From: Gammaproteobacteria bacterium
GTDB lineage: Bacteria > Pseudomonadota > Gammaproteobacteria > Steroidobacterales > Steroidobacteraceae
Direction: 5' to 3'
Assembly (NCBI GenBank): GCA_016874555.1
Contig: VGTW01000001.1
Span: forward strand, 1-64,000
DNA: 64,000 nucleotides
Shown here: positions 1 to 8,577 of the stretch, piece by piece
How the letters are laid out: the number at the start of each line of letters is the position of its first letter
Position numbering within the stretch: position 1 is the first letter of the stretch
Notes under the pieces: model-generated
The model's input: the letters and a program-made list of their open reading frames with translations, nothing else
Database searches by the model: none
Told to the model about the DNA's origin: nothing
Program-made: the position numbers and the translations under genes

Positions 1-109
1 GGATGGCGGACACGACGATCAGTACAGCAACCACGAGCGGCACCCAAACGAGACTGCGGTGTTCCCAGGTCTCGCGGCGCAGCAGCATGATGAAAGACTT
101 GGCGTTCAT
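1..109 (-). CDS. ABC-2 type permease, N-terminal fragment (runs off window)
   Basis: The minus strand opens with MNAKSFIMLLRRETWEHRS followed by a hydrophobic run typical of a first transmembrane helix, and the frame stays open to base 1. The start codon overlaps the stop of the ABC ATPase gene (ATGA), so the two are translationally coupled. In YtrA-type operons the order regulator, ATPase, permease is usual, so this is most likely the membrane subunit of the same transporter. Only about 36 residues are visible, so the family is inferred from context. Confidence 0.7.
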   Translation of the reverse strand, partial: MNAKSFIMLLRRETWEHRSLVWVPLVVAVLIVVSAI

Positions 110-969
110 TGCACGCCCCCGCTCATCTTGGCGACGAATAAGTCCGAGACCGAAGGTGTTCGCAATTCACCGAGACCGTCTAGTTCGCCTGCGGCTTTGT
201 TTTCATAGATGAACACGGTGCGACCAAACACCTCGCGCTCGTGGATCGGTCGTAGTCCGCGGGCGGCGAGAACATGCTCGCTGCTCGTGATCAGTTGCAC
301 GTAGCGAGTCGCGATCGCCTCGATGGAGGAGTCGAGGACGATGCGCCCGTGATTGATCAGCAGCACGTCGGTGAGCAGGTTTTCGACTTCCTCCACCTGA
401 TGCGTGGTCACCAAAATCGTTCGTTCGTGATCGAAATAATCGTTCAGCAACATTTCATAGAACGAACGTCGATACAGTAAATCGAGACCGATGGTCGGCT
501 CATCGAGCACCAGCAGTTTGGCATCGATGGCCATGATCAACGCGAGATGCAACTGGGTGATCATGCCCTTCGAGAGTTCGCCGACCTTGCTGCGCTGGCG
601 GATCTCGGTCTTGCCAAGTACGGCCTCGGCGCGACTTCGATCGAAGCGCGGATGGACAGCGGCGACGTACTCGAGCGCCTGCGATACACGCAACCACTTC
701 GGCAATACCGCCACGTCGGCGATGAAGCAGACATCTTGCATCAGCGCATCGCGCTCGCGGCGGGGGTCGAATCCGAGTACCGTAAGCTCGCCGTCGAACG
801 GCGTGAGTCCGAGCAAGGCCTTGAGCGCCGTCGTCTTGCCGGCACCGTTCGGCCCCATCAAACCGACGATGCGTCCGGTACCGATGGTGAAACTCGCGCC
901 ATCGAGGGCAACGCCGCCCTTGCCATAGCGCTTGTGCAAATTGCTTGCGCAAATGATCGGGGTGGTCAT
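106..969 (-). CDS. ABC transporter ATP-binding protein (YtrB-like)
   Basis: A 287-residue ATPase of an ABC exporter. Walker A (GPNGAGKTTALKALLG) is followed by a signature-like LSKGM, Walker B (LLVLDEPTIGLD) and an H-loop (TTHQVEEVE), all in the usual order. I chose the ATG at 969 because it overlaps the GntR stop codon as ATGA; the longer upstream reading runs inside the regulator gene. The next gene downstream overlaps it in the same way and starts as a membrane protein. The substrate cannot be read from the sequence; relatives in YtrA operons are often linked to cell-envelope stress. Confidence 0.9.
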   Translation of the reverse strand: MTTPIICASNLHKRYGKGGVALDGASFTIGTGRIVGLMGPNGAGKTTALKALLGLTPFDGELTVLGFDPRRERDALMQDVCFIADVAVLPKWLRVSQALEYVAAVHPRFDRSRAEAVLGKTEIRQRSKVGELSKGMITQLHLALIMAIDAKLLVLDEPTIGLDLLYRRSFYEMLLNDYFDHERTILVTTHQVEEVENLLTDVLLINHGRIVLDSSIEAIATRYVQLITSSEHVLAARGLRPIHEREVFGRTVFIYENKAAGELDGLGELRTPSVSDLFVAKMSGGVQ

Positions 970-1352
970 TTCTTTGATCCTGGAGGAGCGGTCGACTCGG
1001 TGGTCGCCGCTGGTGCAAACAAGTCTTCGACGGTGAAACCGAGTCGCTGAATGGTGGCGCGGGTGCGTGGCCACTCGTCGCGCAGAAAGCGCGCCCGCTC
1101 ATCGGCGAGCAACGCGACCCGCGCACCCACGTTGACGAACATGCCACGGCCGCGACGCTTTTCGACGAGATTTTCGTCGGCAAGCTCCTGATAGGCCTTG
1201 AGCACAGTCAGTGGATTGATACGAAATTCCGCGGCGACGTTGCGGACCGAAGGCAAAGGATCACCCTCTTTGAGCACCCCTTCGAGAATCATCGCAACCA
1301 CGCGGTCACGCAGTTGGCGGTAGATCGGGGCGTTGTCGTTCCACTGTGACAT
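966..1352 (-). CDS. GntR-family transcriptional regulator, YtrA subfamily
   Basis: A 128-residue protein with an N-terminal winged helix of GntR type (IYRQLRDRVVAMILEGVLK, then PSVRNVAAEFRINPLTVLKAY) and only a short C-terminal tail of about 50 residues, which is the mark of the YtrA subfamily. It lies first among the intact genes of the operon, and its stop overlaps the ATPase start. YtrA regulators normally repress their own operon through a palindromic operator; a candidate palindrome lies at 1583-1606. The effector is unknown. Confidence 0.9.
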   Translation of the reverse strand: MSQWNDNAPIYRQLRDRVVAMILEGVLKEGDPLPSVRNVAAEFRINPLTVLKAYQELADENLVEKRRGRGMFVNVGARVALLADERARFLRDEWPRTRATIQRLGFTVEDLFAPAATTESTAPPGSKK

Positions 1353-1388
1353 TCGCGGGGGTCTCGCGTCAGTTGGCGCGGGCGCACG

Positions 1389-1548
1389 TCAGTTGGTTAG
1401 CGCAGTCGCCACCGGCGCGACACGCGGCAGCTGCAAGTGTTTGGAAGAATGGCCGAGTCCCCAGAACAACAGCATCGTCAGCGCGACGGCGGCGAGGCCG
1501 GCGGTCAAGCTCGAAGCGGTGGCGGGGGGACAGGGAATGGCGGGGCAT
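1389..1548 (-). pseudogene. Possible small single-span membrane protein, frameshifted
   Basis: Between the operator candidate and the GntR gene a minus-strand ATG at 1548 has an AGGAG about 16 bases upstream. Its frame reads MPRHSLSP and then loses sense, while the neighbouring frame, entered if one base of the six-G run at 1524-1529 were removed, gives a convincing transmembrane helix (TAGLAAVALTMLLFWGLG) and a stop at 1389. The corrected product would have about 52 residues and lie 36 bases upstream of the regulator. It is either a real frameshift or a homopolymer sequencing error. No family is recognised. Confidence 0.35.
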
Positions 1549-1582
1549 GTGCTCGCGTTACTGTCTCCTGTTAAAACCTTAT

Positions 1583-1606
1583 AGTGTTATAAATAACTAT
1601 AACACT
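1583..1606. promoter_or_regulatory. Palindromic operator candidate for the GntR/YtrA operon
   Basis: The perfect inverted repeat AGTGTTAT / ATAACACT is separated by 8 AT-rich bases in an otherwise GC-rich region. It lies upstream of the minus-strand regulator operon and also about 85 bases upstream of malate dehydrogenase on the other strand. Auto-repression from a site like this is usual for YtrA regulators; binding is inferred. The rest of 1549-1690 holds no convincing gene and probably carries promoters in both directions. Confidence 0.5.
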
Positions 1607-1690
1607 CAGACGGAGTCAAGGGGGGCCTGATCACGTAGAATTCGCGCGCTATTTTTTGGCCCTGCGCCCCCTTTTCGGAGATGAACTGGA

Positions 1691-2671
1691 ATGAAGCAGC
1701 CCTTGAATGTCGCGATCACCGGTGCCGCCGGTCAGATCGGCTATGCCCTCGCCTTCCGCGTGGCCTCCGGTGCCATGCTCGGTGCCGATCAGCCGATTAA
1801 CCTGCACCTGCTCGAAGTCACGCCGGCCCTGCCGACGCTGCAGGGCGTGGTGATGGAACTCAACGACTGCGCCTTCCCGACCCTCAACAAGGTGGTGGCC
1901 ACCGACGATGCGCGCGTTGCGTTCAAGGATTGCCATGCCGCACTGCTCGTCGGCGCCCGCCCGCGCGGCCCCGGCATGGAACGCAAAGATCTGTTGCTCG
2001 CCAACGCGCAGATTTTTTCGGCACAGGGCAAGGCGCTCAATGATGTTGCCGCCCGTGACGTGCGCGTGCTGGTGGTCGGAAACCCGGCCAATACCAACGC
2101 GCTCATCGCCATGAAGAATGCGCCGTCGCTGAAGCCGCAGAGCTTTACGGCGATGACGCGTCTCGATCACAACCGTGCGTTGTCGCAGCTCGCCGAAAAA
2201 ACCGGCAACCACGTGAACGATATTCAAAAGATGATCATCTGGGGCAACCACTCGGCGACCCAGTATCCCGACCTCAATCATTGCTTCGTGAAGGGTCAGC
2301 CGGCGCGATCGCTGGTCGATGGCGACTGGATCGAAAAAACCTTTATCCCGACCGTGCAGCAGCGCGGGGCCGCGATCATCAAAGCCCGCGGTGCCTCGTC
2401 GGCGGCCTCGGCAGGCTCCGCCGCCATCGCTCACATCCGCGACTGGTTCCGCGGTTCCACGCAGGGTGACTGGGTGTCGATGGGCATCCCCTCGGATGGC
2501 AGTTACGGTATCCCCGAAGGCGTAATCTATTCCTATCCGGTCGTCTGTCGCGGTGGTCGTTGCGTAATCATCCCGGGTCTCGCCATCGACGAGGACAGCC
2601 GCAAACGTATGGACACCACGCATCAGGAGCTGCTCGAAGAGCGCGATGGCGTGAAGAACCTACTCGGCTGA
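1691..2671 (+). CDS. mdh: Malate dehydrogenase (NAD-dependent)
   Basis: This 326-residue cytosolic enzyme interconverts malate and oxaloacetate in the TCA cycle. It shows the Rossmann start [15 protein letters not shown], the [10 protein letters not shown] segment, the substrate and catalytic region TRLDHNRA, and [12 protein letters not shown] with the proton-relay histidine. Length and motifs match the roughly 327-residue type of beta- and some gammaproteobacteria rather than the 312-residue E. coli form. The ATG has a purine-rich GGAGA upstream. It is probably monocistronic, since a strong hairpin follows directly. Confidence 0.97.
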   Translation: MKQPLNVAITGAAGQIGYALAFRVASGAMLGADQPINLHLLEVTPALPTLQGVVMELNDCAFPTLNKVVATDDARVAFKDCHAALLVGARPRGPGMERKDLLLANAQIFSAQGKALNDVAARDVRVLVVGNPANTNALIAMKNAPSLKPQSFTAMTRLDHNRALSQLAEKTGNHVNDIQKMIIWGNHSATQYPDLNHCFVKGQPARSLVDGDWIEKTFIPTVQQRGAAIIKARGASSAASAGSAAIAHIRDWFRGSTQGDWVSMGIPSDGSYGIPEGVIYSYPVVCRGGRCVIIPGLAIDEDSRKRMDTTHQELLEERDGVKNLLG

Positions 2672-2680
2672 CTTTCCTGG

Positions 2681-2710
2681 GCGGCAGGTTTCGGACCTGC
2701 CGCTCTTTAT
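2681..2710 (+). terminator. Rho-independent terminator after mdh
   Basis: A perfect 9-base stem (GCGGCAGGT / ACCTGCCGC) with a 5-base TTCGG loop is followed by CTCTTTAT. It lies 10 bases after the mdh stop and before fadE, so the two genes are probably separate units. Confidence 0.75.
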
Positions 2711-2740
2711 CCTTGAGCGCGGCACCAGTAGGCTGTACCC

Positions 2741-5287
2741 ATGAGCCACTTTCTCGTAGCCCTCGCCCTGGTGGCATTGACTGCCTGGGCACTGACGCTC
2801 AAGGGCGGCGTCATCGGAATCGTGTTCGTCGCCGCACTGCTGTACCTCGCGTACAAGCGGCTGAGTCTACTCGCCTATACGACGACCTTCGGCGTGCTGC
2901 TGGTTGCCTACTCGGTGATCGGCGAACCCGCAGGTCTCTGGAAGGGATTTCTTTGGTTGCTGTTCGCGACACTGGCGCTGATCAATGTCGTGCCGCTACG
3001 TCAGCGCTTGCTGACCCGTCCTTTCATGCGCATCTACCGACGCATGCTGCCGGCGATGTCATCGACCGAGCGCGAAGCACTCGAAGCCGGTACCGTGTGG
3101 TGGGACGGCGAACTCTTCACCGGTAAACCCAACTGGTCAAAGTTACTCGGGGCAAAAACGCCGGTACTCACCGCCGAAGAACAGGCCTTTCTCGATGGGC
3201 CATGCGAAGAACTCTGCCGGATGGTCGACGATTTTGACATCACGCATCGTCGTGGCGATATGCCGCCGGAAGTCTGGGACTTCCTCAAGCGCAAGGGCTT
3301 CTTCGCGATGATCATCCAGAAGAAGTATGGCGGCCTAGAATTCTCGGCCTATGCCCATTCCTGCGTGCTGGCCAAACTCTCGACTCGTAGTGCGACCGTG
3401 TCGTCGACGGTTGCCGTGCCCAACTCGCTGGGTCCCGGCGAACTTTTGCAACACTACGGCACCGAAGACCAAAAAAATCACTACCTGCCACGGCTCGCCT
3501 GCGGCGAAGATATTCCCTGCTTCGCACTGACCGGGCCGCGCGCGGGCTCGGATGCGGCCTCGCTGCCGGATTTCGGCATCGTCTGTCGCGGTCAATGGCA
3601 AGGGCGAGAAATCATTGGTCTGCGGCTTAATTTTTCGAAGCGCTATATCACCCTCGCACCAGTCGCTACGGTGATCGGGCTGGCCTTTCGCATGTTCGAT
3701 CCTGATCGCCTGCTCGGCGGCAAAAACGACCTCGGCATCAGCTGCGCACTAATTCCGCGGGAAACAGCGGGGATCACCATTGGCCGTCGACACTTTCCGC
3801 TCAATGTGCCCTTTCAGAACGGGCCCATTCAGGGTCGCGACGTATTCGTGCCTCTCGACTTCATCATCGGTGGTCCCGCGATGGCGGGTCAGGGCTGGCG
3901 CATGTTGGTCGAGCAGCTCTCGGTTGGTCGCTGCATTTCTTTGCCCTCGAGTGGTACAGGTGGCGGCAAGGCAGCGGTGTTCGCCACGGGTGCCTACGCG
4001 CGCATCCGCCGTCAGTTCAACATGCCAATCGGCAAATTCGAGGGTATCGAGAGCGTGATCGCGCGCATGGTCGGGCTCACGTACACCATGGATGCTGCGC
4101 GCTCGGTGACGGCGGGTGCCATCGATGGCGGTGAGAAACCCTCTGTCCCCTCGGCCATGCTCAAGTACCACGTCACCGAGATGAGTCGACAAGTTGCCAA
4201 CGATGCGATGGATGTCCACGGCGGCAAGGGCATCTGCCTCGGACCGCGTAACTATCTCGGTCGCGGTTATCAGGTAGTACCGGTAGCAATCACCGTGGAA
4301 GGGGCGAACATACTCACCCGCAGCCTCATCATCTTCGGTCAGGGTGCCATTCGCTGTCATCCCTATGTTCTCAAAGAAATGGAGGCGGCACGCAATCCGG
4401 ACCGCGTGCAGGGCGTGCGCGACTTCGACGATGCACTGCTCGGCCATGTCGGCTTTACGCTGAGCAATGCGGTGCGCTCTTTGATCATGGCGCTCACCAA
4501 CGCCCGTTTCACGGCCGCACCCGTCGACGGTCCGGTCGCCCGCTACTACCAACATATCGTGCGTTTCTCGGCGAGTTTCGCGTTCGCGGTCGATGTCGCC
4601 ATGTTGAGTCTCGGCGGCTATCTCAAGAAAAAAGAGAACCTCTCGTCTCGCCTCGGCGATGTGCTCTCTTGCATGTACCTCGCCTCGATGGTGCTAAAGC
4701 ACTACGAAAACCAGGGTCGTCGCCCCGAAGATCTGCCTATCGTCGAGTGGGCCTGCCGCAACCTGCTTTATAAAGCTCAGGAGCAGTTACACGGCTTCTT
4801 GCGCAATTTTCCCAATCGCTTCTTGGGTGGGGTCATGCGTTTTTTGATCTTCCCGCGCGGTCTGCAGTACTCCGCACCAGATGATCGTCTGGGCCGTACG
4901 CTGGCGGAACTGGTGCTCGCACCGGGTGCGGTGCGCGATCGACTCTGCTATCCGGTCTATCGCCGGGTTGAAGCGGGCAACGCCCTCGGTCTGCTGCAAG
5001 AAGTACTCGAGATGGCCGAGCAGGCAGAGACCCTCGAGAAGCGACTGCGTGTAGAGGGCGTCAAAACCGGTCGCGTCACGGCACTCGATCTACCCGGGCA
5101 AATTGAGGAGGGCGAGCGGACGGGTCTGCTCTCGCGCGACGAGGCGGCCTGGCTCCGTAACTATGATCGCAAGGTCATGGATCTCATCCATGTCGATGAC
5201 TTTGCCCCGCACGAACTCGGCACCAACGGCAAGCCGCGGCTCCGCGTCGACGCAGCTGTGCAGGAACAGAACGAACTGTTCGTGTGA
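2741..5287 (+). CDS. fadE: Acyl-CoA dehydrogenase FadE
   Basis: An 848-residue enzyme for the first oxidation step of fatty-acid beta-oxidation, FAD-dependent. The N-terminus has about three hydrophobic segments (residues 1-90) that should anchor it to the inner membrane. The acyl-CoA dehydrogenase core follows (LTGPRAGSDAASLPDFG, DVHGGKGICLGPRNYLGRGY), and the C-terminal third corresponds to the DUF1974 region found in FadE proteins. E. coli FadE is 814 residues, so the length fits. A tiny membrane ORF overlaps the stop. FadD and a second acyl-CoA dehydrogenase lie elsewhere in this window. Confidence 0.95.
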   Translation: MSHFLVALALVALTAWALTLKGGVIGIVFVAALLYLAYKRLSLLAYTTTFGVLLVAYSVIGEPAGLWKGFLWLLFATLALINVVPLRQRLLTRPFMRIYRRMLPAMSSTEREALEAGTVWWDGELFTGKPNWSKLLGAKTPVLTAEEQAFLDGPCEELCRMVDDFDITHRRGDMPPEVWDFLKRKGFFAMIIQKKYGGLEFSAYAHSCVLAKLSTRSATVSSTVAVPNSLGPGELLQHYGTEDQKNHYLPRLACGEDIPCFALTGPRAGSDAASLPDFGIVCRGQWQGREIIGLRLNFSKRYITLAPVATVIGLAFRMFDPDRLLGGKNDLGISCALIPRETAGITIGRRHFPLNVPFQNGPIQGRDVFVPLDFIIGGPAMAGQGWRMLVEQLSVGRCISLPSSGTGGGKAAVFATGAYARIRRQFNMPIGKFEGIESVIARMVGLTYTMDAARSVTAGAIDGGEKPSVPSAMLKYHVTEMSRQVANDAMDVHGGKGICLGPRNYLGRGYQVVPVAITVEGANILTRSLIIFGQGAIRCHPYVLKEMEAARNPDRVQGVRDFDDALLGHVGFTLSNAVRSLIMALTNARFTAAPVDGPVARYYQHIVRFSASFAFAVDVAMLSLGGYLKKKENLSSRLGDVLSCMYLASMVLKHYENQGRRPEDLPIVEWACRNLLYKAQEQLHGFLRNFPNRFLGGVMRFLIFPRGLQYSAPDDRLGRTLAELVLAPGAVRDRLCYPVYRRVEAGNALGLLQEVLEMAEQAETLEKRLRVEGVKTGRVTALDLPGQIEEGERTGLLSRDEAAWLRNYDRKVMDLIHVDDFAPHELGTNGKPRLRVDAAVQEQNELFV

Positions 5288-5406
5288 ACTGCCAGAGCGG
5301 GGATGCGGCGGCTCTGTCCACGTTAACTGCACTCGCGCTTCTCTACCTGTTCGGCGCAGTACTAATGCTGATGCTGACGGGAATCGCGGCCGGGCTGGTG
5401 AGCTGA
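5284..5406 (+). CDS. Possible 40-residue single-span membrane protein
   Basis: A GTG start overlapping the fadE stop (GTGA) opens a 40-codon frame. It contains a long hydrophobic stretch (LALLYLFGAVLMLMLTGIAA) and stops at 5406, 18 bases before dinB. The overlap suggests translational coupling to fadE. No family is recognised and the ribosome-binding site is weak, so it could be chance; the composition is nevertheless typical of a small transmembrane peptide. Confidence 0.4.
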   Translation: MNCQSGDAAALSTLTALALLYLFGAVLMLMLTGIAAGLVS

Positions 5407-5424
5407 CGAGGGTCGCCGCTACAA

Positions 5425-6597
5425 ATGCTCGAGGATCGCGCCATTCTTCATGTCGACATGGATGCGTTCTATGCCTCCGTCGAACAGCGCGACAATCCGC
5501 AGCTACGTGGCAAACCGCTGATCGTCGGCGGCACGAGCGGACGCGGCGTGGTGGCGGCGGCAAGCTACGAAGTGCGCAAATACGGGGTGCGCTCTGCCAT
5601 GTCGATCCGCCGTGCGCTGGCGCTGTGTCCCGACGCCGTCTGCGTCAGGCCGCAAATCGGGCGCTATGCAGAAGTTTCAGCACAGGTATTCGATATTTTT
5701 CGGCAATATACGCCGCTCGTGGAGGGTCTTTCTCTCGATGAGGCGTATCTCGATGTCACGGCCAGCCGCGCTCTCAAAGGGGACGCCGTCACGATTGCCG
5801 GGGACATCAAAAACCAAATCCGCACGCGTATAGCCCTTAGTGCATCGGTCGGGGTCGCGGCCAACAAACTCGTGGCCAAAATCGCATCGGATCTACGAAA
5901 ACCCGACGGACTCACGGTGGTGGCACCCGCACGTGTCAACGAAATACTCGATCCGCTGCCAATCAAACGTCTTCCTGGACTCGGTCGCAAGAAAGGCGAG
6001 CAGGTGGTCGCCGCCGGACTGCATACCCTAGGCGAACTGCGTCTCGCCGACGAAGAACGCCTGCGGCCGCTGTTCGGTGAACACTGGCAGGAGTGGCGCG
6101 ACCGCGCCGCCGGTATCGATGATCGCGAGGTTATCCCCGAGCATGACGAGAAGTCAGTCAGCAACGAACGTACCTTTGGCGAAGACTTGACCGATAGCGC
6201 CGCCATGCGTGCGCAGCTCTCAGCACTCGCCGATAAGGTCGCAGCGCGACTGCGAACCAAGCAACTGCAGGCCAACTGCATCGGCATCAAGATCCGACTG
6301 CATAACTTTCGCACCCTTACCCGACAGATGACCTTAAGTAAGCCAACATCTGAAAGTCGCGTCATCGCCGAATGTGCACTCTCGTTGTTCGCGGTTTGGT
6401 TGACGGGTACTCGCAAGCCACGAGTTCGACTGCTTGGAGTATCCACGACGGATTTCGTTGAGGGAGCACAGCAGGATCTTTTTGTCGATGTCGAGCGCAT
6501 CCAAAACGAAAAACTGGATGCCACGCTCGATGCGATTCGCGAGAAGTTTGGTGGCGCTGCCTTGGGCCGTGCAAGTCTGCTCAAGCGCGGTCGCTAA
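5425..6597 (+). CDS. dinB: DNA polymerase IV (Y-family, DinB)
   Basis: A 390-residue translesion polymerase. The start ILHVDMDAFYASVEQRD carries the first catalytic acidic motif and LSLDEAYLDVT the second pair. The thumb helix-hairpin-helix (IKRLPGLGRKKGEQVVAAGL) and the little-finger domain follow. It is slightly longer than E. coli DinB (351). The stop overlaps that of the convergent rhombosortase gene by 4 bases. No LexA box was identified with confidence upstream. Confidence 0.95.
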   Translation: MLEDRAILHVDMDAFYASVEQRDNPQLRGKPLIVGGTSGRGVVAAASYEVRKYGVRSAMSIRRALALCPDAVCVRPQIGRYAEVSAQVFDIFRQYTPLVEGLSLDEAYLDVTASRALKGDAVTIAGDIKNQIRTRIALSASVGVAANKLVAKIASDLRKPDGLTVVAPARVNEILDPLPIKRLPGLGRKKGEQVVAAGLHTLGELRLADEERLRPLFGEHWQEWRDRAAGIDDREVIPEHDEKSVSNERTFGEDLTDSAAMRAQLSALADKVAARLRTKQLQANCIGIKIRLHNFRTLTRQMTLSKPTSESRVIAECALSLFAVWLTGTRKPRVRLLGVSTTDFVEGAQQDLFVDVERIQNEKLDATLDAIREKFGGAALGRASLLKRGR

Positions 6598-7094
6598 CTA
6601 CGCACGGCGGGTAACATTAGCCCCATCACCATGCCGGCAAGTACGCCAAAAAGATGGGCATCAGTCACGACCGCAGCGGTGTTTGTCGAGACGGGCAGCG
6701 CACCCCAGAGGTTTTCCCATACGATTTTGCCGAGCCCGAAAATCGCGACGATCCAAGCGATCGCGTAATAGCGGTCGTGATCAATGAGCAGTCTGACCAC
6801 CGCAGCGGCAGCCCAAGCATGTAACAGCCCCGATAGGCCTACATACCAATCGATCTCACTCAGCCACCAGAGACCGGCATCGATCGCTGCAATACCGAGG
6901 AGCACAATCGCAAGCACATGTCGCAGTGCAAACACCCGACCAAACAGTCGCCACAGCAACAACATAGCAGCGACGTTAAGGCAGGCATGCGCAAGATCGA
7001 GGTGTACAAGATGACTGGTCAGGAGCCGCCACCACTCGCCCGCAGCAATGGCCTCTCGCGACCATTGCAAAGAATCGATGAGCCGATCGCTCAT
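6594..7094 (-). CDS. Rhombosortase (rhomboid-family intramembrane serine protease)
   Basis: A 166-residue protein with about six hydrophobic helices. It has the early LTSHLVHLDLAHACLN segment, the rhomboid nucleophile motif GLSGLLHAW and a late histidine in DAHLFGVLAG, giving the Ser-His dyad. Small size and the HLVHLDxAHxxLN pattern match rhombosortases, which process proteins with a C-terminal GlyGly-CTERM anchor, usually exported by type II secretion. A GspB gene lies about 0.9 kb away, which agrees with this role. No GlyGly-CTERM substrate was found in the window. Confidence 0.8.
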   Translation of the reverse strand: MSDRLIDSLQWSREAIAAGEWWRLLTSHLVHLDLAHACLNVAAMLLLWRLFGRVFALRHVLAIVLLGIAAIDAGLWWLSEIDWYVGLSGLLHAWAAAAVVRLLIDHDRYYAIAWIVAIFGLGKIVWENLWGALPVSTNTAAVVTDAHLFGVLAGMVMGLMLPAVRS

Positions 7095-7124
7095 GCGGCA
7101 AGAATGCTCATACTACAAACATAC

Positions 7125-7892
7125 TCATGCTTCGACTAAAAAAAATTCACTGTTAGTAAAGTCCGTCTCGGTTGACAGCGTAGCGACCGCAGCCTGCCCC
7201 TCGATCGGCAGATCCAACGAAGAGACGCTCGCTACTTGACCGGGCAGCCTAGGCAAAGAAACCCGTTGGATGCCGCGCCCAGTGCCCACCTGTAATTCGC
7301 GCGCGTTCCAAGTGAAACCACTACCGGTAGCCTTGAGCACAGCTTCTTTACGCGTCCAGCCGCGTAAAAAAATAACATCCTCGGAATCAGCCTCTGTGGT
7401 TGCACGCTGCGCAGCAGTGAGTTCAGCGCGTTCGGTATCGGTAAACACTCGCTCGGCCAAGCGACGCGCATTGGGTACCGTTCGTCGCGTCTCCAGATCC
7501 ACGCCGATCGCCGTCTCGAATCCGAGACCTAGCAGCCACGCGCCATGACTGTGGCTTTGGTTGAAGTGCAGGAGGGGCTGACCCGCCGCCGAAGAAATCA
7601 GCGGCTTGCCATACTCACTTAGCACAAACGACAAGGCGCTACCTGCGACGCCGAGTCGAGTCGCCAGCACGCTCCGCAGCAAAATTCTCGACACCGTAAA
7701 ATCGCGGCGGGCCTGCGCCGAGGTCATCAAGTCAGCACGGTCGCGCTCGGCTCTCGAGAGCAGCTCGCAGTTAGCCGGGCTGGACAGCAATGAGGAAAAC
7801 GCTGCGAGATTGGCGAAATACAGTTCGATGCCACGCGGGGGCTCGCGATGCCGAAGTGCACAAAAGGCGAGCGGCGACCAGATGGGTGACAC
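7125..7892 (-). CDS. 4'-phosphopantetheinyl transferase superfamily protein
   Basis: This enzyme would move phosphopantetheine from CoA onto a carrier-protein serine. About 255 residues of Sfp/AcpT type: FNQSHSHGAWLLGLG, the magnesium-binding IGVDLETRR (Asp and Glu kept), and the WTRKEAVLKATGSGF signature. I chose GTG at 7892, which begins just before the conserved part and leaves 88 bases to the divergent gspB start; the longer frame upstream overlaps gspB. No polyketide or peptide synthetase is nearby, so the target carrier is unknown. Confidence 0.8.
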   Translation of the reverse strand: MSPIWSPLAFCALRHREPPRGIELYFANLAAFSSLLSSPANCELLSRAERDRADLMTSAQARRDFTVSRILLRSVLATRLGVAGSALSFVLSEYGKPLISSAAGQPLLHFNQSHSHGAWLLGLGFETAIGVDLETRRTVPNARRLAERVFTDTERAELTAAQRATTEADSEDVIFLRGWTRKEAVLKATGSGFTWNARELQVGTGRGIQRVSLPRLPGQVASVSSLDLPIEGQAAVATLSTETDFTNSEFFLVEA

Positions 7893-7980
7893 GATGCAGC
7901 CGACTATGCCCGGGCGGGTCCCGCCCGTGCAATACTTGGCCGCTGCGGGGAAGTTTCGCCTGGCAAGGCACTGGCGCGAT

Positions 7981-8577
7981 ATGTCGATCATTCTCGATGC
8001 GCTGAGAAAATCTGAAAATTCGCGACTGCGACAAGATCATCCGGTGATCTTCGTAGCGCGCACCGCGCCGCGGCGATCACAGCTGCCGACCTGGGCGCTG
8101 GTGCTTGTCGCGCTGCTGGCGATCAATTTTCTGGTGATTGCTTGGGCACTACTGCGTAACGAAGACCGTGGCCCAGCTGCGGCGCGGATTGAGGCCCCCG
8201 CAGCCGTGCCCAAATCCGCAGCGGCGCCCGCATCCGTATCGGCAGCGGTAACGACCGATACACCAGCAGTCGTGCCACCGCCCGCCGCCGCAACGACGGC
8301 GCGTACCACAGCGGTACGTGCTCCCCCACCCGCGGCCGTTGCGCTACCGCGAACGCCAAGCCGTGATGAGCTACTCGCCCGCGGCTCGACGATCCCGCCT
8401 GTCGAACTCAACATGCACGTTTACGACGCGAACCCTCAAGCGCGCTTCGTACTACTCAATGGTCAAAGATTGCGCGAAGGCGAGAGCTCACGCGAGGGCA
8501 TTGCCATCGAGCGCATTACTCCCGAGGGCGTCATCCTTCGCTTCGGCAGTGCTACGTTTGCAGTCAATCTGCAATGA
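7981..8577 (+). CDS. gspB: General secretion pathway protein B (GspB)
   Basis: A 198-residue inner-membrane accessory protein of type II secretion. The N-terminus MSIILDALRKSENSR is characteristic of GspB. A transmembrane helix at about residues 40-63 (LVLVALLAINFLVIAWAL) is followed by a long Ala/Pro/Thr-rich periplasmic linker, and then the conserved C-terminal domain (ELNMHVYDANPQARFVLLNG, ending in ATFAVNLQ). GspB works with the ATPase-like GspA in secretin assembly; gspA is not in the window. It overlaps the next gene as ATGA. Confidence 0.85.
   Translation: MSIILDALRKSENSRLRQDHPVIFVARTAPRRSQLPTWALVLVALLAINFLVIAWALLRNEDRGPAAARIEAPAAVPKSAAAPASVSAAVTTDTPAVVPPPAAATTARTTAVRAPPPAAVALPRTPSRDELLARGSTIPPVELNMHVYDANPQARFVLLNGQRLREGESSREGIAIERITPEGVILRFGSATFAVNLQ

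Noticed and set aside
1649-2623. 324-codon minus-strand frame over mdh
   Set aside because: Its product is low-complexity and His/Arg-rich, while the plus frame is a complete malate dehydrogenase.
3749-4555. 268-codon minus frame inside fadE
   Set aside because: Antisense shadow produced by codon bias; FadE is continuous there.
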